DNA of 64,000 nt, taken from positions 2,604,001 through 2,668,000 of the forward strand of contig JASISA010000041.1 of assembly GCA_031771865.1 (NCBI GenBank), in the 5' to 3' direction. The notes below the pieces were generated by a model that searched no databases, had not been told where the DNA came from, and was given only the letters and a program-made list of their open reading frames with translations. Position 1 is the first letter of the stretch. Each line of letters opens with the position of its first letter. Positions 10,600-22,288 of this stretch are shown one piece after another. The position numbers were made by a program, and so were the translations under genes. The DNA is from Nothophaeocryptopus gaeumannii. Its lineage: Eukaryota; Ascomycota; Dothideomycetes; Mycosphaerellales; Mycosphaerellaceae.

Positions 10600-12893
10600 C
10601 GTAGGAGGTGAGACGAATTGCAGACCCCGCCAGAGCGCGATGTGAAGCTTGTAAGTAGAAGATACACTCAGCAGTCATGAAACCCCAAGCCTTAGAATCA
10701 CTTGGCGAAGTGACTTTGTCGGGCCCGAGCAGGCCGCCAAGGGTTCAGTATGGCAACATCAGCTATGCTTCACAGGTCTTTATCCAGGCTTTACAAATGA
10801 TGAGATCTGCAGACAAAACGATGAAAAGGGCAGTCCAAGTTGTCTTTGGAAGTCGTCTCCTCTATTTTGCTCAGCAGCAGGTCCGCATCGGCGATATGCC
10901 GGGTCAGGCGAGACATGCGCGAGCTCAAAGCGTTTCAGTACTGTACCATGCAAGTGGGCGGCCGAAAGACAAGGACCTCGCAGGTCAGCAGATGCAGGGT
11001 AGAACTGACCGCAGGTCCATCTCGGCTTCGGCTCCGCAAAGTCCCCGATATGCCCACGAATGCAACAAACGGCACCCGTGATGGAAAATGACTTCACAAT
11101 CTGGGTATATCGATTAACAAAGCGCGTAGGTAGCGTTACCGACATCTGTTTCCACGTCTACAGAGGAAAGTCGTTTTGCGCGTTTGAAAGCGAAGTCGTT
11201 CCTGCTCGCCAAGAAGAGAGACGCAGTGCTTGGAGGTATCCGTATCGAACTATTGAGCTGAGAGCTTGGAAACATCCTGGGCATCAGCATTATGGCTTTG
11301 TCCCACATGTGCGCACAAAGGCCTCCTGCACCAGATGAGCTGATCGTGTTCGTATGGCGATGAATCGAGAACGACGAGCAAGCATATCGACCAATGGTGA
11401 TCGAATCCGGCTTCCTTGCGAGTGTGGTCCTTTAAGAATGGCAGATGCTGTATCAACGGCTCAGGCAGGCCGACCAAAAGAATTACACTAGGCATATGTG
11501 AGTGAATGCAACCAACACGTCTGGCTTGATGTGAACGCCAGGTGTCTATTCATTGATGTTCGTATAAGAAGGGTAACGTTTCAGAGATTGGTCGACAGGT
11601 ATCACCTCCACAACCTCTTGACTTCATTGCTCAGCATCAGACTCCTCCCCATCATGCCTTCGTAAAAGTGGTTTTATCCACAAGCGATAGCCTATGACTT
11701 GCACGAAGTCGAATTCTCATCTAAGATCAAAGCCCAAGTGTTTGCCTGCGCCTGAGAGTGCACCAGATCTGTCATCCCGAAGTATACGAACTGAAAGCGC
11801 TACGTCGCATTCATGCGGACAATCGTAATTGGCACCATAGCTGAGTTCCACGGCTTTTTGCTCGACTTGACGACTGAAAACGATAGAATCCTAAGATACA
11901 GTCTCGACGGGATTCTTGAAGAGCTCTTTGCTGGCACGACCGGAGCGGACGGCATGGCGCGGGAGTACAACCCCTTCTTGACCGTGGTGAGCGACAAGGC
12001 CAGTGACCGACGTTTAGACGAATCCTTTCGTGGTATACCCGTGCTCTGGCTTCAGACCCGCAGACCTGGTATCGTCTTCGTGATTGCGATGCCCTCCGCC
12101 GACTCACCATTGCTGCAGCGTTAGCATGCAAGTCTGCTCTTCTGCCCTCCGGAGCAGGCGTTGGCCAGTTTGGGGGCACGCGGCTTAGCGAAACAGCGTG
12201 TGAGCAATGGAGGCCATACGCGCTTGGCTTCGGTATCTCTCATCGCGCCTGAATTACCTGTGAGTTCAGGTCGGTACATGCTATATGAGAGCTCCCGGCG
12301 CCCAAAGACAGGCGCTGTCATTCAACATCCTTCTTCAACGAGCGAGGTGTACAGTAGTACGCGTGGTTGTTTACGTCAAGTTGGCGAGTTGTTGTGCTAA
12401 AGCTGATCGCCGAGTTTTAACCGAACATCGCCGAGCGTTCCGCAGAGAAACTTGCCAGCGCTTCGTGCCATCCTACTTTCCATTCAATCGCCTTGTAAAG
12501 AATTGCTCCGGGATCCCAGACTCTCTACTCTTGCAAAGATCCGCGCAATCCCATATTTCCGCTTCAGTTAAGGCACGAAGACGGGCGCTTCGTCACCCGT
12601 GGACAACCCTCCGTATCACCGTATGGATCTCGTCGGATATCGCTCGTAACGACTTGATTGTCTGGACTCGACGTTGTGTATTCTCCAAAGAGCTTAGAGG
12701 CGACCATGGCCTGAACAGCGAGCATGATGCCTTAATAGAGCTCATGTAAAGATGAAGGTCTTTCGCTAGCACGCGCTGTGCCTGACGATCTTTCCCGGAC
12801 CCAGACTTTCTTGTCAACTACGTCACCTACAACGAGCCATTTCTCTTACTCTACTTCAACATCTATGCCCCTTTCCGTTGCATTTCTTCTGGC
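10600..12893. other. Long region without a recognisable gene
   Basis: About 2.3 kb upstream of the P450 contain no frame with a known motif or credible splice structure. The longest plus-strand frames, near 10677-11081, 11813-12124 and 12285-12749, have no family resemblance and overlap comparable minus-strand frames. The part nearest 10503 should hold the P450 promoter. Confidence 0.5.
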
Positions 12894-12950
12894 GTGCTGT
12901 CGATGCTCTTCATGCAGAACATCCGAAGTACTCGTTCATTCCGGTTCATC

Positions 12951-13697
12951 ATGTCTAGCAGCAATGGAATGAGCTATTCCGCAGCCCTCGGTCAAGGCCA
13001 TCCCTCAAATAGCACAAATGTCCAAAGCATCTCCCACAGCACAAAAGAACAACCCGAACCGAATCCACGTCAAAATCAGCAATTACAGCCCGAGAGACGA
13101 AAACGTACCCCATCACCCTCCCATATCCCCCGAACTGGCTCCGGCAATGGCGAAGAAAACGTCTACGTCCTCACCCTCCTAACAGACAAACCCCACCACC
13201 TCCGCATGACAGAACTTCGAAAGAAATACTTTCCGAAAAAGATAAATAAACTGGCTGCCCACCTCACTCTCTTCCACGCCCTACCCGAAAGCAAATTGGA
13301 AAACTCCATAATCCCCCTCCTCCAATCCGTCACCTCTAAAACCTCCCCCTTCAAAATCCACGCCACCTCCCCCTTCCGTCTCAAGAAGGGCTTCGCACTC
13401 TCCATCTCCTCCCAAAACGGCGGTCGCCAAGCAAAAGCCATCCATGCAGAATTGCAGAATGTATGGGGAAAGGAAGGGTGGTTCAGTGAGCAGGATGCTG
13501 GAGGTTGTAGAGTGCATTATACATTGATGAATAAAGTTGATGATGAATTGGAAGTGCGAGAAGGGTTTGAGGGGTTGAAGAAGGAGTGGAAGGAGGATTG
13601 GGGGGTGGCGGAGGGACTGGCGCTTTGGAGGTATGATCGGGGATGGTGGAGGTGGGAGAGGGGGTTTAATTTTGAAGGTAAAGAGCGGGAGAGTTGA
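12951..13697 (+). CDS. 2H phosphoesterase / 2'-5' RNA ligase-like protein
   Basis: A 248-residue protein of the 2H (LigT / 2'-5' RNA ligase) superfamily. These use paired H-x-T/S-x motifs to open cyclic phosphates or hydrolyse 2'-5' linkages in RNA. The two motifs are HLTLFHALP at about residue 104 and HYTLMNK at about residue 188, the right spacing. The N-terminal 60 residues are Ser/Gln-rich and probably disordered. The C-terminus WRYDRGWWRWERGF is aromatic, as in fungal members. An in-frame ATG at 12894 would extend the protein by 19 residues; 12951 is preferred because it precedes a typical Ser-rich start. It is intronless and convergent with the SET-domain gene, whose stop is only about 90 bp away. 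Confidence 0.8.
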   Translation: MSSSNGMSYSAALGQGHPSNSTNVQSISHSTKEQPEPNPRQNQQLQPERRKRTPSPSHIPRTGSGNGEENVYVLTLLTDKPHHLRMTELRKKYFPKKINKLAAHLTLFHALPESKLENSIIPLLQSVTSKTSPFKIHATSPFRLKKGFALSISSQNGGRQAKAIHAELQNVWGKEGWFSEQDAGGCRVHYTLMNKVDDELEVREGFEGLKKEWKEDWGVAEGLALWRYDRGWWRWERGFNFEGKERES

Positions 13698-13783
13698 AAC
13701 GGACTGGAGGCTATCATCGTGATTCGAATTTTCTAAAGGCCTGCTGGATATATCGTCTCTGGAGCTGGAGGCTCGCATACATT

Positions 13784-16046
13784 CTACAGGCCTTCAAACG
13801 CCTGCTCAAACCCATACATCGATCCACAAAGCGTCCGATACAACTCTTTTCCAAACTCAATCATCTGCTCCGCCAAATCTTTACGATCCATTCGCTTATA
13901 CGCCGAAGCCGCATACATCGCAGCATTGATCCCCGTCATATCCAATCTGCAATTTGTTCGATCGAAGCGGATTCTATCCTTCTTGACTTTTACGAAGACA
14001 CCGAGATCGCGAAGTACCTGTAATGACCAGTCGATCGCAGGCTTCTCAGCCTTTTGGAGTGCGTATGCCGTGGCTATCCATGCGCCGATGGTGGCCAGTG
14101 CTGGACGTGGGAGGTTCTTGAAGAGCGAGTCGCTGTATGTGGCTTCGATCTTGTGGTAAAGCGTTTCGACTTTGCTGATGACGGCTACCGTGGAGTGGTT
14201 GCCTTGGGAGAGTACGTGCGGTTCGAGAAATTGGTTGGCTTCTTCAATCGCTGCTGTGCGACGCTCTTGCAGTTTTATCGATACTTGCGCTTCAGCTTTG
14301 CAAAGAGGACAGCTGCACTTAAACTTCCACGTCTTCTGTAAGGTCTCTTGGAAGTCCAAGATGGCACCGTTCGGATTCATGTAGCGCATCGTGATCTCTT
14401 CGCCTTTGGCGATGTCCTTTGTCGCACGGATAAGAATCATCTCCCCGATGAAGGAGCGGGAGACGTTACCGATGCAATCGTGGTTGATTGCCGAGGCGTG
14501 AAGCCAGACGCCTGTGGATCTACGTTCATCCTGGTCTTCAAGGTCAGCCGACGCCAATGATGGTATGCCGAAACCGTTCATTTCGAGCGCCGCCTGCACA
14601 GCGAACGTGTCGACCGGCACTAAACCTCCTGCCTCAGGCGGAATCGCCGTCGGCTTTGGCTTGTAGTCGCCGTTGTACAGCTCATTGAAGCGCTCCGTGA
14701 GGTTGGGACTGCGAAGTAGGGTGTGGATCACTCTGTTCAACCGCACGGTGTGGGTGCCCATGGTTGCAGTACCGTGTTCGAGATTGAACATGGAGCCGAT
14801 GTTATTGGTCTCCTGTTCCTCGCCGAACGAGGTACACAGGGCTTGCTCGCAGATGACGAGCCCACCAGCCTTAACTTCCTTGGTGGTAAAGAGTCCTCTT
14901 CCGCGCCCTCGTGCTTTTCGAATCGAAGTATTGGAGATGAAGCTGGCGAGGTCGAGGTCTGGGTCATTCTTTTGAATGACGTCTTTGGTAATGGCCTCGA
15001 AGTTGAACTTTCCAGTCGAACCTTCGATGACACGATCGTATGTGTCCGTGAGGCACTCAGCTGTGTTGGGATTCTCCGGTTGCAATTCTGACGCTTGCTC
15101 GAAGTATTTCTGCGCCGTGATGAATTCTCCGAGGTTGTACGCGGCCAAGCCTGCACGGTGACAGGCCTTCCCGTTGGCCTTTTTCGGACACAAGTCAGTG
15201 ACGGCGTCCAGTGCATCCGCCAGAGCTGCCTCGAAGCGACCCAACTTGATGTTCACCAGGGCACGGTTGCGGTGCAGGTCAGCCTTGATGAGGGCATGCT
15301 CTAGTCAAAGTCAGCAACGACGCAAGCTAGCCAGCGAGGAGCCGAAGTAGACACCTACCTTCAGTACACTGCTTCAACCCTCTGGAGTAGGCCTCGACTG
15401 CTGCTCTCCAATCCTTCCGCTTCACAGCAGCGTTACCGTTCTTCTTCCAACTGGTCGCATCATCGATCCCAAGCTCGACCAAACTCGGCTGCAGCGCCTC
15501 CGGTACGAGTTTATCGCTCTCCCGCAACCTCAAGATGTCCGAAGGATGATCAACCATTATCGTCGCGAAGCCATCAACTGTCATCTTGTAGTATGGCTCC
15601 TTGATGGCAAACACCGCGCTTCTAGGTAGCACGTCCTTCGCTTCCAGAAGTGGATCGGCAAATTGCACCGAGAGCCTCTCGACGTTTCCATTCTCATCCT
15701 CAACGGCATTCTGCACAGCCTGAAATTGTACCGGATGTCCGAACGCCCTTACTATCAACACCTCGCCACGGTGATGTGTCTCCAGCTTGAGTTCGCGCAG
15801 CGTGATGGGCTTCAGATCCGCGAGTGGCGTTGTGCAGGGCGGGTACGCTTCGCCGATGACGGTCTGCTTGTAGGTGTTTTCATCGCTCGGTATGCCTTGC
15901 GACGGGCCGTATTGGTAGTTCAGTTCGGATCTTGTGATACGTTTGTCTGGTAGTTGCCCTCGTCGTTCGGCGGTGGTATGTATCAGCTCTCTCTGTTGCT
16001 GGAAGAGCGCCAGGCGCGGATCCTGCTCTTCCTCCTCTCCTGCCAT
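13784..16046 (-). CDS. TPR and SET-domain protein (SMYD-like lysine methyltransferase)
   Basis: Two exons, 16046-15359 and 15300-13784, separated by a 58-nt intron (GTAGGT...ACTAG), give 734 residues. The first 200 residues form a fungal N-terminal region. A TPR-like segment follows (SWKKNGNAAVKRKDWRAAVEAYSRGL onward), crossing the splice into ALVNIKLGRFEAALADALDAV. The SET domain begins near residue 355 (RKARGRGRGLFTTKEVKAG). It contains the substrate/cofactor motif INHDCIGNVSRSF, close to the NHSCxPN of SMYD proteins, and GEEITMRYM, and is followed by a post-SET cysteine pair CSCPLC. No MYND finger is present. The probable activity is protein lysine methylation with SAM; the target is unknown. 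The minus-strand ATG at 16046 is the first true ATG of the frame (MAGEEEEQDP). Confidence 0.88.
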
Positions 16047-16648
16047 ATTGTTCAACGTTGATTTATTTAGGTGATGGAAATCGTGAATGTGGAAAGACGA
16101 GCGAGCGATTGGGGTTTGAGCTGGAAATGTGAGGCCGATCGTTGTTTAGTGGGGATCTGCAGGCTTCCGCGCATCGTTTAAGTTTCGGGAAGGAGCGAGC
16201 CGTTGTCTGTGCGCGGAAACTGCATGCATGTGAAAGACCGCACAATGACCGTAAACAAGAGCGAAATGTCTCCCTTCATGCACTGTAAAGCTGCTTGTCT
16301 ATCAAATGTCTGAACCTCTCAATGCTACATGTCTATCGGGAGGCCCAAGTACTCCCCAGCCAATGTTAAACGTTCTGTATTGCAAGAATCTACTCTCTGA
16401 CCGCGCGACGCTCATCACCCTACTTGAGAGGGCACCACTCTACTCACCGGATGTTCATAGTCTCCTTGGTAGATCCGTAGTATAATGAGAGTCCGTCCTG
16501 GAGTGCTTGCTTGCCTAAGCCTCATTATCTTCTTCCCGTGATCCATCTCTTCGCCATGATATTCTGAATGACTGGAAAGGTGAGCTATGCGCACATCCAG
16601 TCAGCTCAGCACTGGTCAATATGCGATTGACCTCATCGCCGATGGTGT
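16047..16648. other. Intergenic region upstream of SET gene
   Basis: This 600-bp stretch should hold the SET-gene promoter. No other coding signal is recognised. Confidence 0.5.
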
Positions 16649-16936
16649 TTAATTGGAGATCGGCTTCCAGAGAGTGCACTGAAGATGTGGGGCTATCGGG
16701 TACTTCATCACAGAGCCACTGTCGCAGTACACGATCTCATACTCCCATCCTCGCGACCTAGCAAGAGCTTTTGGGTCGAGAAACTCTGACTTCTCAAATA
16801 TGACATTGCGGCGACAACTCAGCCGCTGACCGACTTTGACAAGCGGAGCGTGCGACATGTCCGGCGTCGTGATCTGCATACGTTGTAGAATGTGAGTCGC
16901 AATAGCGCTTGATAGTACTTTGTATGAACCCGACAT
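16649..16936 (-). pseudogene. Remnant of a 2EXR/F-box-like gene (C-terminal piece)
   Basis: The last third of this minus-strand frame contains ALARSRGWEYEI and, after a short gap, KYPIAP near its end. The neighbouring 2EXR gene at 17474-18748 ends in AGAVGWEYEI followed by KYPVAP, so the two tails are homologous. The remainder of the paralogue, with its LPPELRNRIY motif, is not found nearby. This is therefore most likely a decayed tandem copy, of which only the C-terminal portion is recognisable. It is not expected to be functional. Confidence 0.5.
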
Positions 16937-17473
16937 GCTCCTTCAAAGACCCAAGCATAAGCGCATCGGTGTTTCCGTACGTAGGCAATGGCCCTAGTGC
17001 CGGGAAGCGTTGGACAGGCTTTCGTTGCATGATACTGACTGGCAGCCATTAGCAGGTTTCGGTGAGCAAGCTATACTCCATACTTACTCTGCCGGCGCCG
17101 ACATGCTGGAGTTGGCTGTAGTATCGTGGATGAGAGATCGAAGTGCAAGTTCCTTAAGTAGTCGAGGCAAGGAAGGTCTTCGCGGGATGGATAGTTCCGC
17201 GGATGCACAGGCCACGTACATGCGTAATCATGTGAAAATTCGGCTGTGTACCTCGACGCACATGAACGTAATGAAGATCAGTGTGTATTTCGATGCGTGT
17301 CGTATATCTGGAATCTCTAGAGGAGAGGAATACGGAATAGCAATCGTTTCCCTTGGGAGCTCGCAGCCAACTCTAATGTAACCGCTAATAACATTGGCAT
17401 CGGTGCCGGTAGTAAGCAGCTCTGAATAGCTCTGCCCCAGTGACTCCAGCTTCTACTTTGTGCTTCACTCCTC

Positions 17474-18748
17474 CTAGTCATCCTCAGGCTCCCAGCCCCA
17501 ATAGAGAGGAGCGACCGGATACTTGCCCTTCCGATCGAAGCTCCCAATCTCATACTCCCAGCCAACTGCCCCCGCATATTTCTTTGCGCCCTGAAACGCT
17601 CGACAGTATACTTCGAGTGGCCTTCAGTATCGAGGTAACGGGGACCGAAGATCTTCAGTTGGAGGTGCGAGTCCTCCGGAGTGGTCTGATCGAAACCTTG
17701 AATGGGACCGACGTGAATCTTGTCAGGACGGAGGTGGATGAGCTTGATCTTTAGTCCAGATGTGAACTTCGCCAAGTCCAGTGGGCGGACAGTGACCTTC
17801 TTGACGTTGAAGTTGAAGGGCAAGATGAGGTTGAGTGCCTTGAGCTTGCCACTGACGCTGAGCAGTTCCACGCCCTCCTGAATGGCGGCGAGCTCATCCT
17901 TCTTCTTGACGAACGGTGATTCGAATGGCAAGCGGTGACCCTCCATCTGTTCCAATGCGGCGTAGGTGTCCGAGCGGTCGGTACTGCGCCCAGGCCAGTG
18001 GATGTGGACGGTAAGATGATCAAGCTCGGCGACCTTGTCCTGCCCAATGCGCTTCATGAAGGTACGAAGATGAAGCCAGCCCAATCGCCCAGTGAAACGG
18101 AACTCGTTATCCCTGTAGAAGATGCTTGCTATCTCTTTCCCGAACTGCTTGCTCACACGCATGAGCGGGCAAAGGAACTCCTGGATCTTGTAATTGCGCT
18201 CGATCTCGTAGGCGACGGCGCGAATCGGTGCATTACGAGTCGGCTGAGACGACTTCGGAAGCAGTTCGATTGGCCGCTCTGCGATGGCCCAATAGCCATA
18301 GATGCGGTTGCGCAATTCAGGAGGAAGAGACATGAAGGTGAATGGGTTCTTCGATGTTGGTCGATTTGGGCCGTAGTTGCGGGCATACTTTCGCTCACGG
18401 AACAGCATAGGATACGGAAGGTAGTTGCGGTTGATGACGTGGCAAGGAAGGTATGTGGCTGGCTCTTCGGCAGAGTAGTCGTCGGTCTCGAGCATGCGCG
18501 TGATGGCGTTGATGTGGACTCGCTTTCGGTAGGCAGGAATGCTGCGCTACTCACGATGATGATGATCGAGTACCGCCGCTTGGGTAGTGCCGTAGACTCG
18601 AGTCGCTTTGGCACGGGCTACGACGACAATGGCGCGCCTGACAATGTATTAGCAAGTGTTCCCTCGAGAATGCATGAAGAAGTCCTCACATATTGCGGCT
18701 GTGATGCGCCATGGTTGGGGGCCAGTCTTCGGGCACTGTTGAGATCAT
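17474..18748 (-). CDS. 2EXR/F-box-like fungal protein with a one-base frameshift near its end
   Basis: The start at 18748 gives a short first exon (MISTVPEDWPPTMAHHSRN). A clear intron follows (GTGAGG...GCTAATAC...GTCAG, about 52 nt, near 18638-18689). A second exon, through a short intron candidate of about 36 nt with GTGAGT donor, joins LHINAITRMLETDDYSAEEP. The main exon carries the family hallmark FMSLPPELRNRIYGYW and the block LMRVSKQFGKEIASIFYRDNEF. At 17596-17598 the frame shifts: before it the protein reads KYTVERF, after it QGAKKYAGAVGWEYEIGSF in the next frame, ending at the stop at 17474. One base missing from a T run (minus strand) explains it. Without correction the frame runs to 17317 with a meaningless tail. 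Likely role: adaptor protein; partner unknown. Confidence 0.7.
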
Positions 18749-20197
18749 GTTGATGATTGTGTGTGGAAGAGAGGCAGAAGCTGAAGTGTACATATAAAGG
18801 AGCGGAAGGCCTTTGCCAAGGCCACAAGGGCCATCAGCAGCAGCGACCCAAGCTTGTGAAGATTGAAGTGAATGAGCTCTTCAGGTGCAGCTGTGGAATT
18901 GCGGCTATCGCGGGCCGCTTTACAGTTGCAAGAGGTAGTATAGTCGACAAAAGCGTGCAACCGCATTGTAAGCCGGGCAGAGGGTCATTCCTTTTGAGGC
19001 CCTCTGCTCTGTAAGGCGAAAGATCGATCGCGAGAGGGACCAGATCTTCCAGATCCAGATCTCCTCTTCTGCATCTATACAGCCTCAGCGCCGAACCCCA
19101 TCTAGCTTCTTCCGCCACCGAACCCAGCCCCAAGCAAACATCCACATACCCCAGCAAGCACAACGAGCATTAACCCAACAAAGGCGCCATGTCCCAGCGC
19201 AAGCAACACACCAGAGGAAGTCCGAGCGGCGTCGATCAATGCAAACAGGGAGTTCGTGCATTCTACAGGGGACAGCAGGACCTCTGGGAAGAGATGCAGC
19301 GCGAGCCACGACCAGGGGATCTTGCCAACCGTGAACTAAGGAGCTCCTGGGTACGTAGGGACTGATCGTTGTGTGCGAAGCTGTGATGGGTAGGGAGGAG
19401 TTTGTCCGCTCATGTGGCGTTCATGTATTTACATCTTGTCGTAAGGTAGTCAAAGGTGTAAGCAACTTCTGAGATTCGACGATCGCACAATCCAGATCCA
19501 GATCTAACATTGCTTGAGAGTTCATCTTCTACCTTCCTCTTGCCATCAAGAGCCTGTCAACGGAAGCGCACTCGGCTGAGCAGAATGGTGAAAGGCTGGG
19601 GAACGGCGCTCAAGAAGTCGAGAGGGAAAGGTTTCAGGAGCAAGGGAAAGAAAGATGGAAAGGGAAAGCTCCAAGAGAAGGTCAAGCAGCAGGAAACCAA
19701 GGCAGGTGAAGATCCGAGCCAGAAGAAAGAGGCGGAAAAAAAAGATCAGGATGGGAGTTGCCGCTCGTCAACTACGAGTCTTTGATGGTCCGATCTGGTC
19801 GCATGTCGTGCTAGAAATCGTCTAGCTTGTGTAGACGCCAGACTTTGAGCATCCTCTTCATCAGCTTTGTCCGCATGAGGCATGAGAGTCGGGTCTCCAG
19901 TAGAGAAGCGTGAGAGATCTGTCGCCGTCAGAGTAGCAATGCGTGAGTAGAAGTGAGACGTGAGGGAAAGTAGGAAGTAGAAGTAGAAGCACAGGGAAGG
20001 GCATCGGCTCGGCCCGAAAACGCGTTCCTCAGCGCGTCGACGTGAATGTCAAACTTGAGCTGCGTATCAACACAAGGACTCGAGCAGCGTTCAACAGTCG
20101 CATCGCCCGACACACTACGCGCTTGCTAGCGCACACTACCAAGTTCCAGCGCGGAACTCCCATTTACATCCCTCCTCGATACTCCACGACGATCATA
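18749..20197. other. Intergenic region between 2EXR gene and centrin
   Basis: About 1.4 kb lie between two divergent starts. The motif CCAGATCCAGATCT occurs twice (around 19050 and 19493). A short Lys-rich plus-strand frame (ATG near 19585 to 19785) is compositionally simple and unsupported. No other feature is seen. Confidence 0.5.
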
Positions 20198-21082
20198 ATG
20201 GCAACCTCCCACCAACCCTTTCCCTCGCGCCCTTACACCTCAGGCCTGACCCGCGGCGCAGGCGGTGCGCAAACTCCATACGCCTCCCAGACACCTTTCG
20301 GCGCACCTCCTCAACAAAATACCACAAGCTACGGCGCTCCCGGCGCAGCAACAACGCAACAACAACGCGAAGCGCAAAGACTAGAACACGAACGACACGA
20401 AAGAGCCGAGCGCGAGAGACGAGAAGCTGAGGAACGAGATGCGCTGGAACGGATAAGTGAGGAGCAGAGAGAGGAGATCAATGAAGCGGTAAGTCGCATA
20501 CCCAGCTCGGATACCAAACACAAGATGCCCCTTGCGCGGAGACGCATACGGACCTAGCAGCACAGGAGATACATGAAGTGTTAACAGCTCACTAACAATT
20601 CTTCAAAGTTCTCCCTCTTCGACCTAGACAAAGACACCCACATCGATTACCACGAACTAAAAGTCGCCCTCAAAGCCCTCGGCTTCGAACTTCCCAAATC
20701 CGAACTCCTGTCCATCCTACAAACCCACGGCGTGCCCGCTTCAACCCTCCACACTCCCAACGCACCCCAACATCCACCACCAGGAGCAGCACCAACATTC
20801 TCCGGCCCCTCGCGACTCTTACTGTCCCATAATGCATTCGTAACAATAGCAGCGCAAAGAGTCCTCGCGCGGGATCCACGGGAAGAGATACTCCGAGCAT
20901 TTGAGTTATTTGATGCGGACAATAAAGGGAGGATAGAATTGCAGGATTTGAGGAGGGTAGCAAGGGAGTTAGGCGAAGGGCTGCAGGATGAGGAGTTGGC
21001 GGCGATGATAGAGGAGTTTGATGTGCGTGGCGAAGGAGGCATTGGGAGAGATGAGTTTGTTGGTATTTGCTTGGGAGGTTGA
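20198..21082 (+). CDS. Centrin-type EF-hand protein (Cdc31-like)
   Basis: A 254-residue calcium-binding protein of the centrin/Cdc31 family, acting at the spindle pole body and in nuclear pore/mRNA export complexes. Exons 20198-20488 and 20609-21082 flank a 120-nt intron (GTAAGT...CTAAC...AAAG). The first 97 residues are an extension: Gly/Pro/Gln-rich, then an Arg/Glu-rich coiled coil (QREAQRLEHERHERAERERR). EF-hand 1 is FSLFDLDKDTHIDYHEL. EF-hand 2 is degenerate and interrupted by a Pro-rich insertion. EF-hand 3 is AFELFDADNKGRIEL and EF-hand 4 EFDVRGEGGIGRDEF. The start at 20198 has a good context; the alternative upstream frame has no support. Confidence 0.85.
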
Positions 21083-21621
21083 AGCATTCCTCGTGAGCAA
21101 GACGCTTTCTGGGGGTTGGCATTTCGCATTGCATTGCATGGCATTGGAAAGAAGGGTGGGATAGCTTGCAGCATGGATTAGATGTACGACAGCGAAGGCG
21201 CTATGGAGTTCTTTCAACTGATTGTCTACTTGGAAGAACCCTCGGACACCTGCCACTGATATGCGTAATGCCCATGCACCTGGACACGCTATTCCTTGAA
21301 CAATCGCGTGCCGCTCGAGACGGTAGATCGTGAATGCGTTCTTTGGGCGCGAAGCCTTCTCAACACTCTTCTTCGTGTGCGTGGATGCAGCATCGTTGGT
21401 GCTGGGCGTGCTGGCAGAGACCGAGCTTCCGACGATCAGATGTTCTCCAAGGTCGACTGAGTCGCCTGAGGGGAGCTCAGCATTTCACCGCCTCCCGGAC
21501 GGTGATGGCTCCCATACAAGATTCCAATCTAATGTTCCTGCCTAGTGGATGTCAGCCCCTGCACTGCACTAAAGTTGCGATATTGCAAGTGTGATAAGAA
21601 GGGTGTTTTCAGCTTCAAAGG

Positions 21622-21703
21622 CCCGGTCAGGGGCCATCTCATCAATGCAGTCTTTGACTGCTATGTCGACCGTCGTGAGATATGAAAAGAATCATCATGG
21701 AAA
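21622..21703 (-). ncRNA. snR73: Box C/D snoRNA, snR73-like (25S rRNA C2959)
   Basis: Minus strand, in the intron 21733-21569. Box C ATGATGA is at 21698-21692 and box D CTGA at 21630-21627. A 13-nt antisense element at 21680-21668 pairs with 25S rRNA GACCGUCGUGAGA in the peptidyl-transferase region. Counting five bases up from a degenerate D' box (CATA) points at the first C of GACC, which by my count is the yeast C2959 site guided by snR73. A TTGATGAG box lies further on as possible C'. An external stem is not obvious. Confidence 0.85.
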
Positions 21704-22025
21704 GGGTGGCAGCAGGAGTTTGAAGGCGCTTACCTTGAGCAGCACAGTCGTGCAGAGCGATGGCAGCTTTCATGGCTGCTTAGGCAGTGGCTCGTCGATC
21801 GGAGCGCCAGTTTGAAATGGACCGCTCTGCAGCGCAGCAAACGATGTGCAGCCCTGGTGGAATGCGAACGGCGGTAAACGCGTTGTCCAAGCAGAGTGAG
21901 TGGGCGCACTAGGGGGTGACGAAGCTGCCTCGGGACCACCTCTGCATAACGGAAGGAACCCTCTCTGTGTTCATAGTCAGCAACGGAGCTACCCAGAAGC
22001 GCAATATTGAAGACTGGGTAGCTGT

Positions 22026-22117
22026 AGAGATCAGGCTTGCAACTTCTCGTCTGCGCCACCTGCTACAGCGGCTTGGACATATGCTTGTCATTTGGTTGTT
22101 TGGAATCATCATGTAAG
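22026..22117 (-). ncRNA. snR74: Box C/D snoRNA, snR74-like (18S rRNA A28)
   Basis: Minus strand, in the intron 22146-21965. Box C ATGATGA is at 22112-22106 and box D CTGA at 22034-22031, 82 nt overall. A 12-nt element at 22089-22078 is antisense to 18S rRNA CAUAUGCUUGUC close to the 5' end. The base five positions above a degenerate D' box (CCAA) pairs with A28, the yeast snR74 target. Length agrees with the yeast RNA (about 88 nt). Confidence 0.88.
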
Positions 22118-22288
22118 ATGTGTAGAGCAGAAAGCGTGCCACGTACCTGACTGATTGGCTTGTGCGGATGAAGTGAGAGATACAATCTCTTGGCGAAGGA
22201 CGCAGGCGATTGTTCTGGATCTACAAGCCGCTGTCAGCTGGGGCTCTATGAACCTTTCAGATAGTCGCAGAAGCAGAGCAAGCCCAAG

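Noticed and set aside
19510..19785. Short Lys-rich frame
   Set aside because: Simple composition, no family, no supporting splice or start context; kept only as a remark in the intergenic entry.
20647..21174. Minus-strand frames overlapping centrin
   Set aside because: They are shadows of the EF-hand coding sequence on the other strand.
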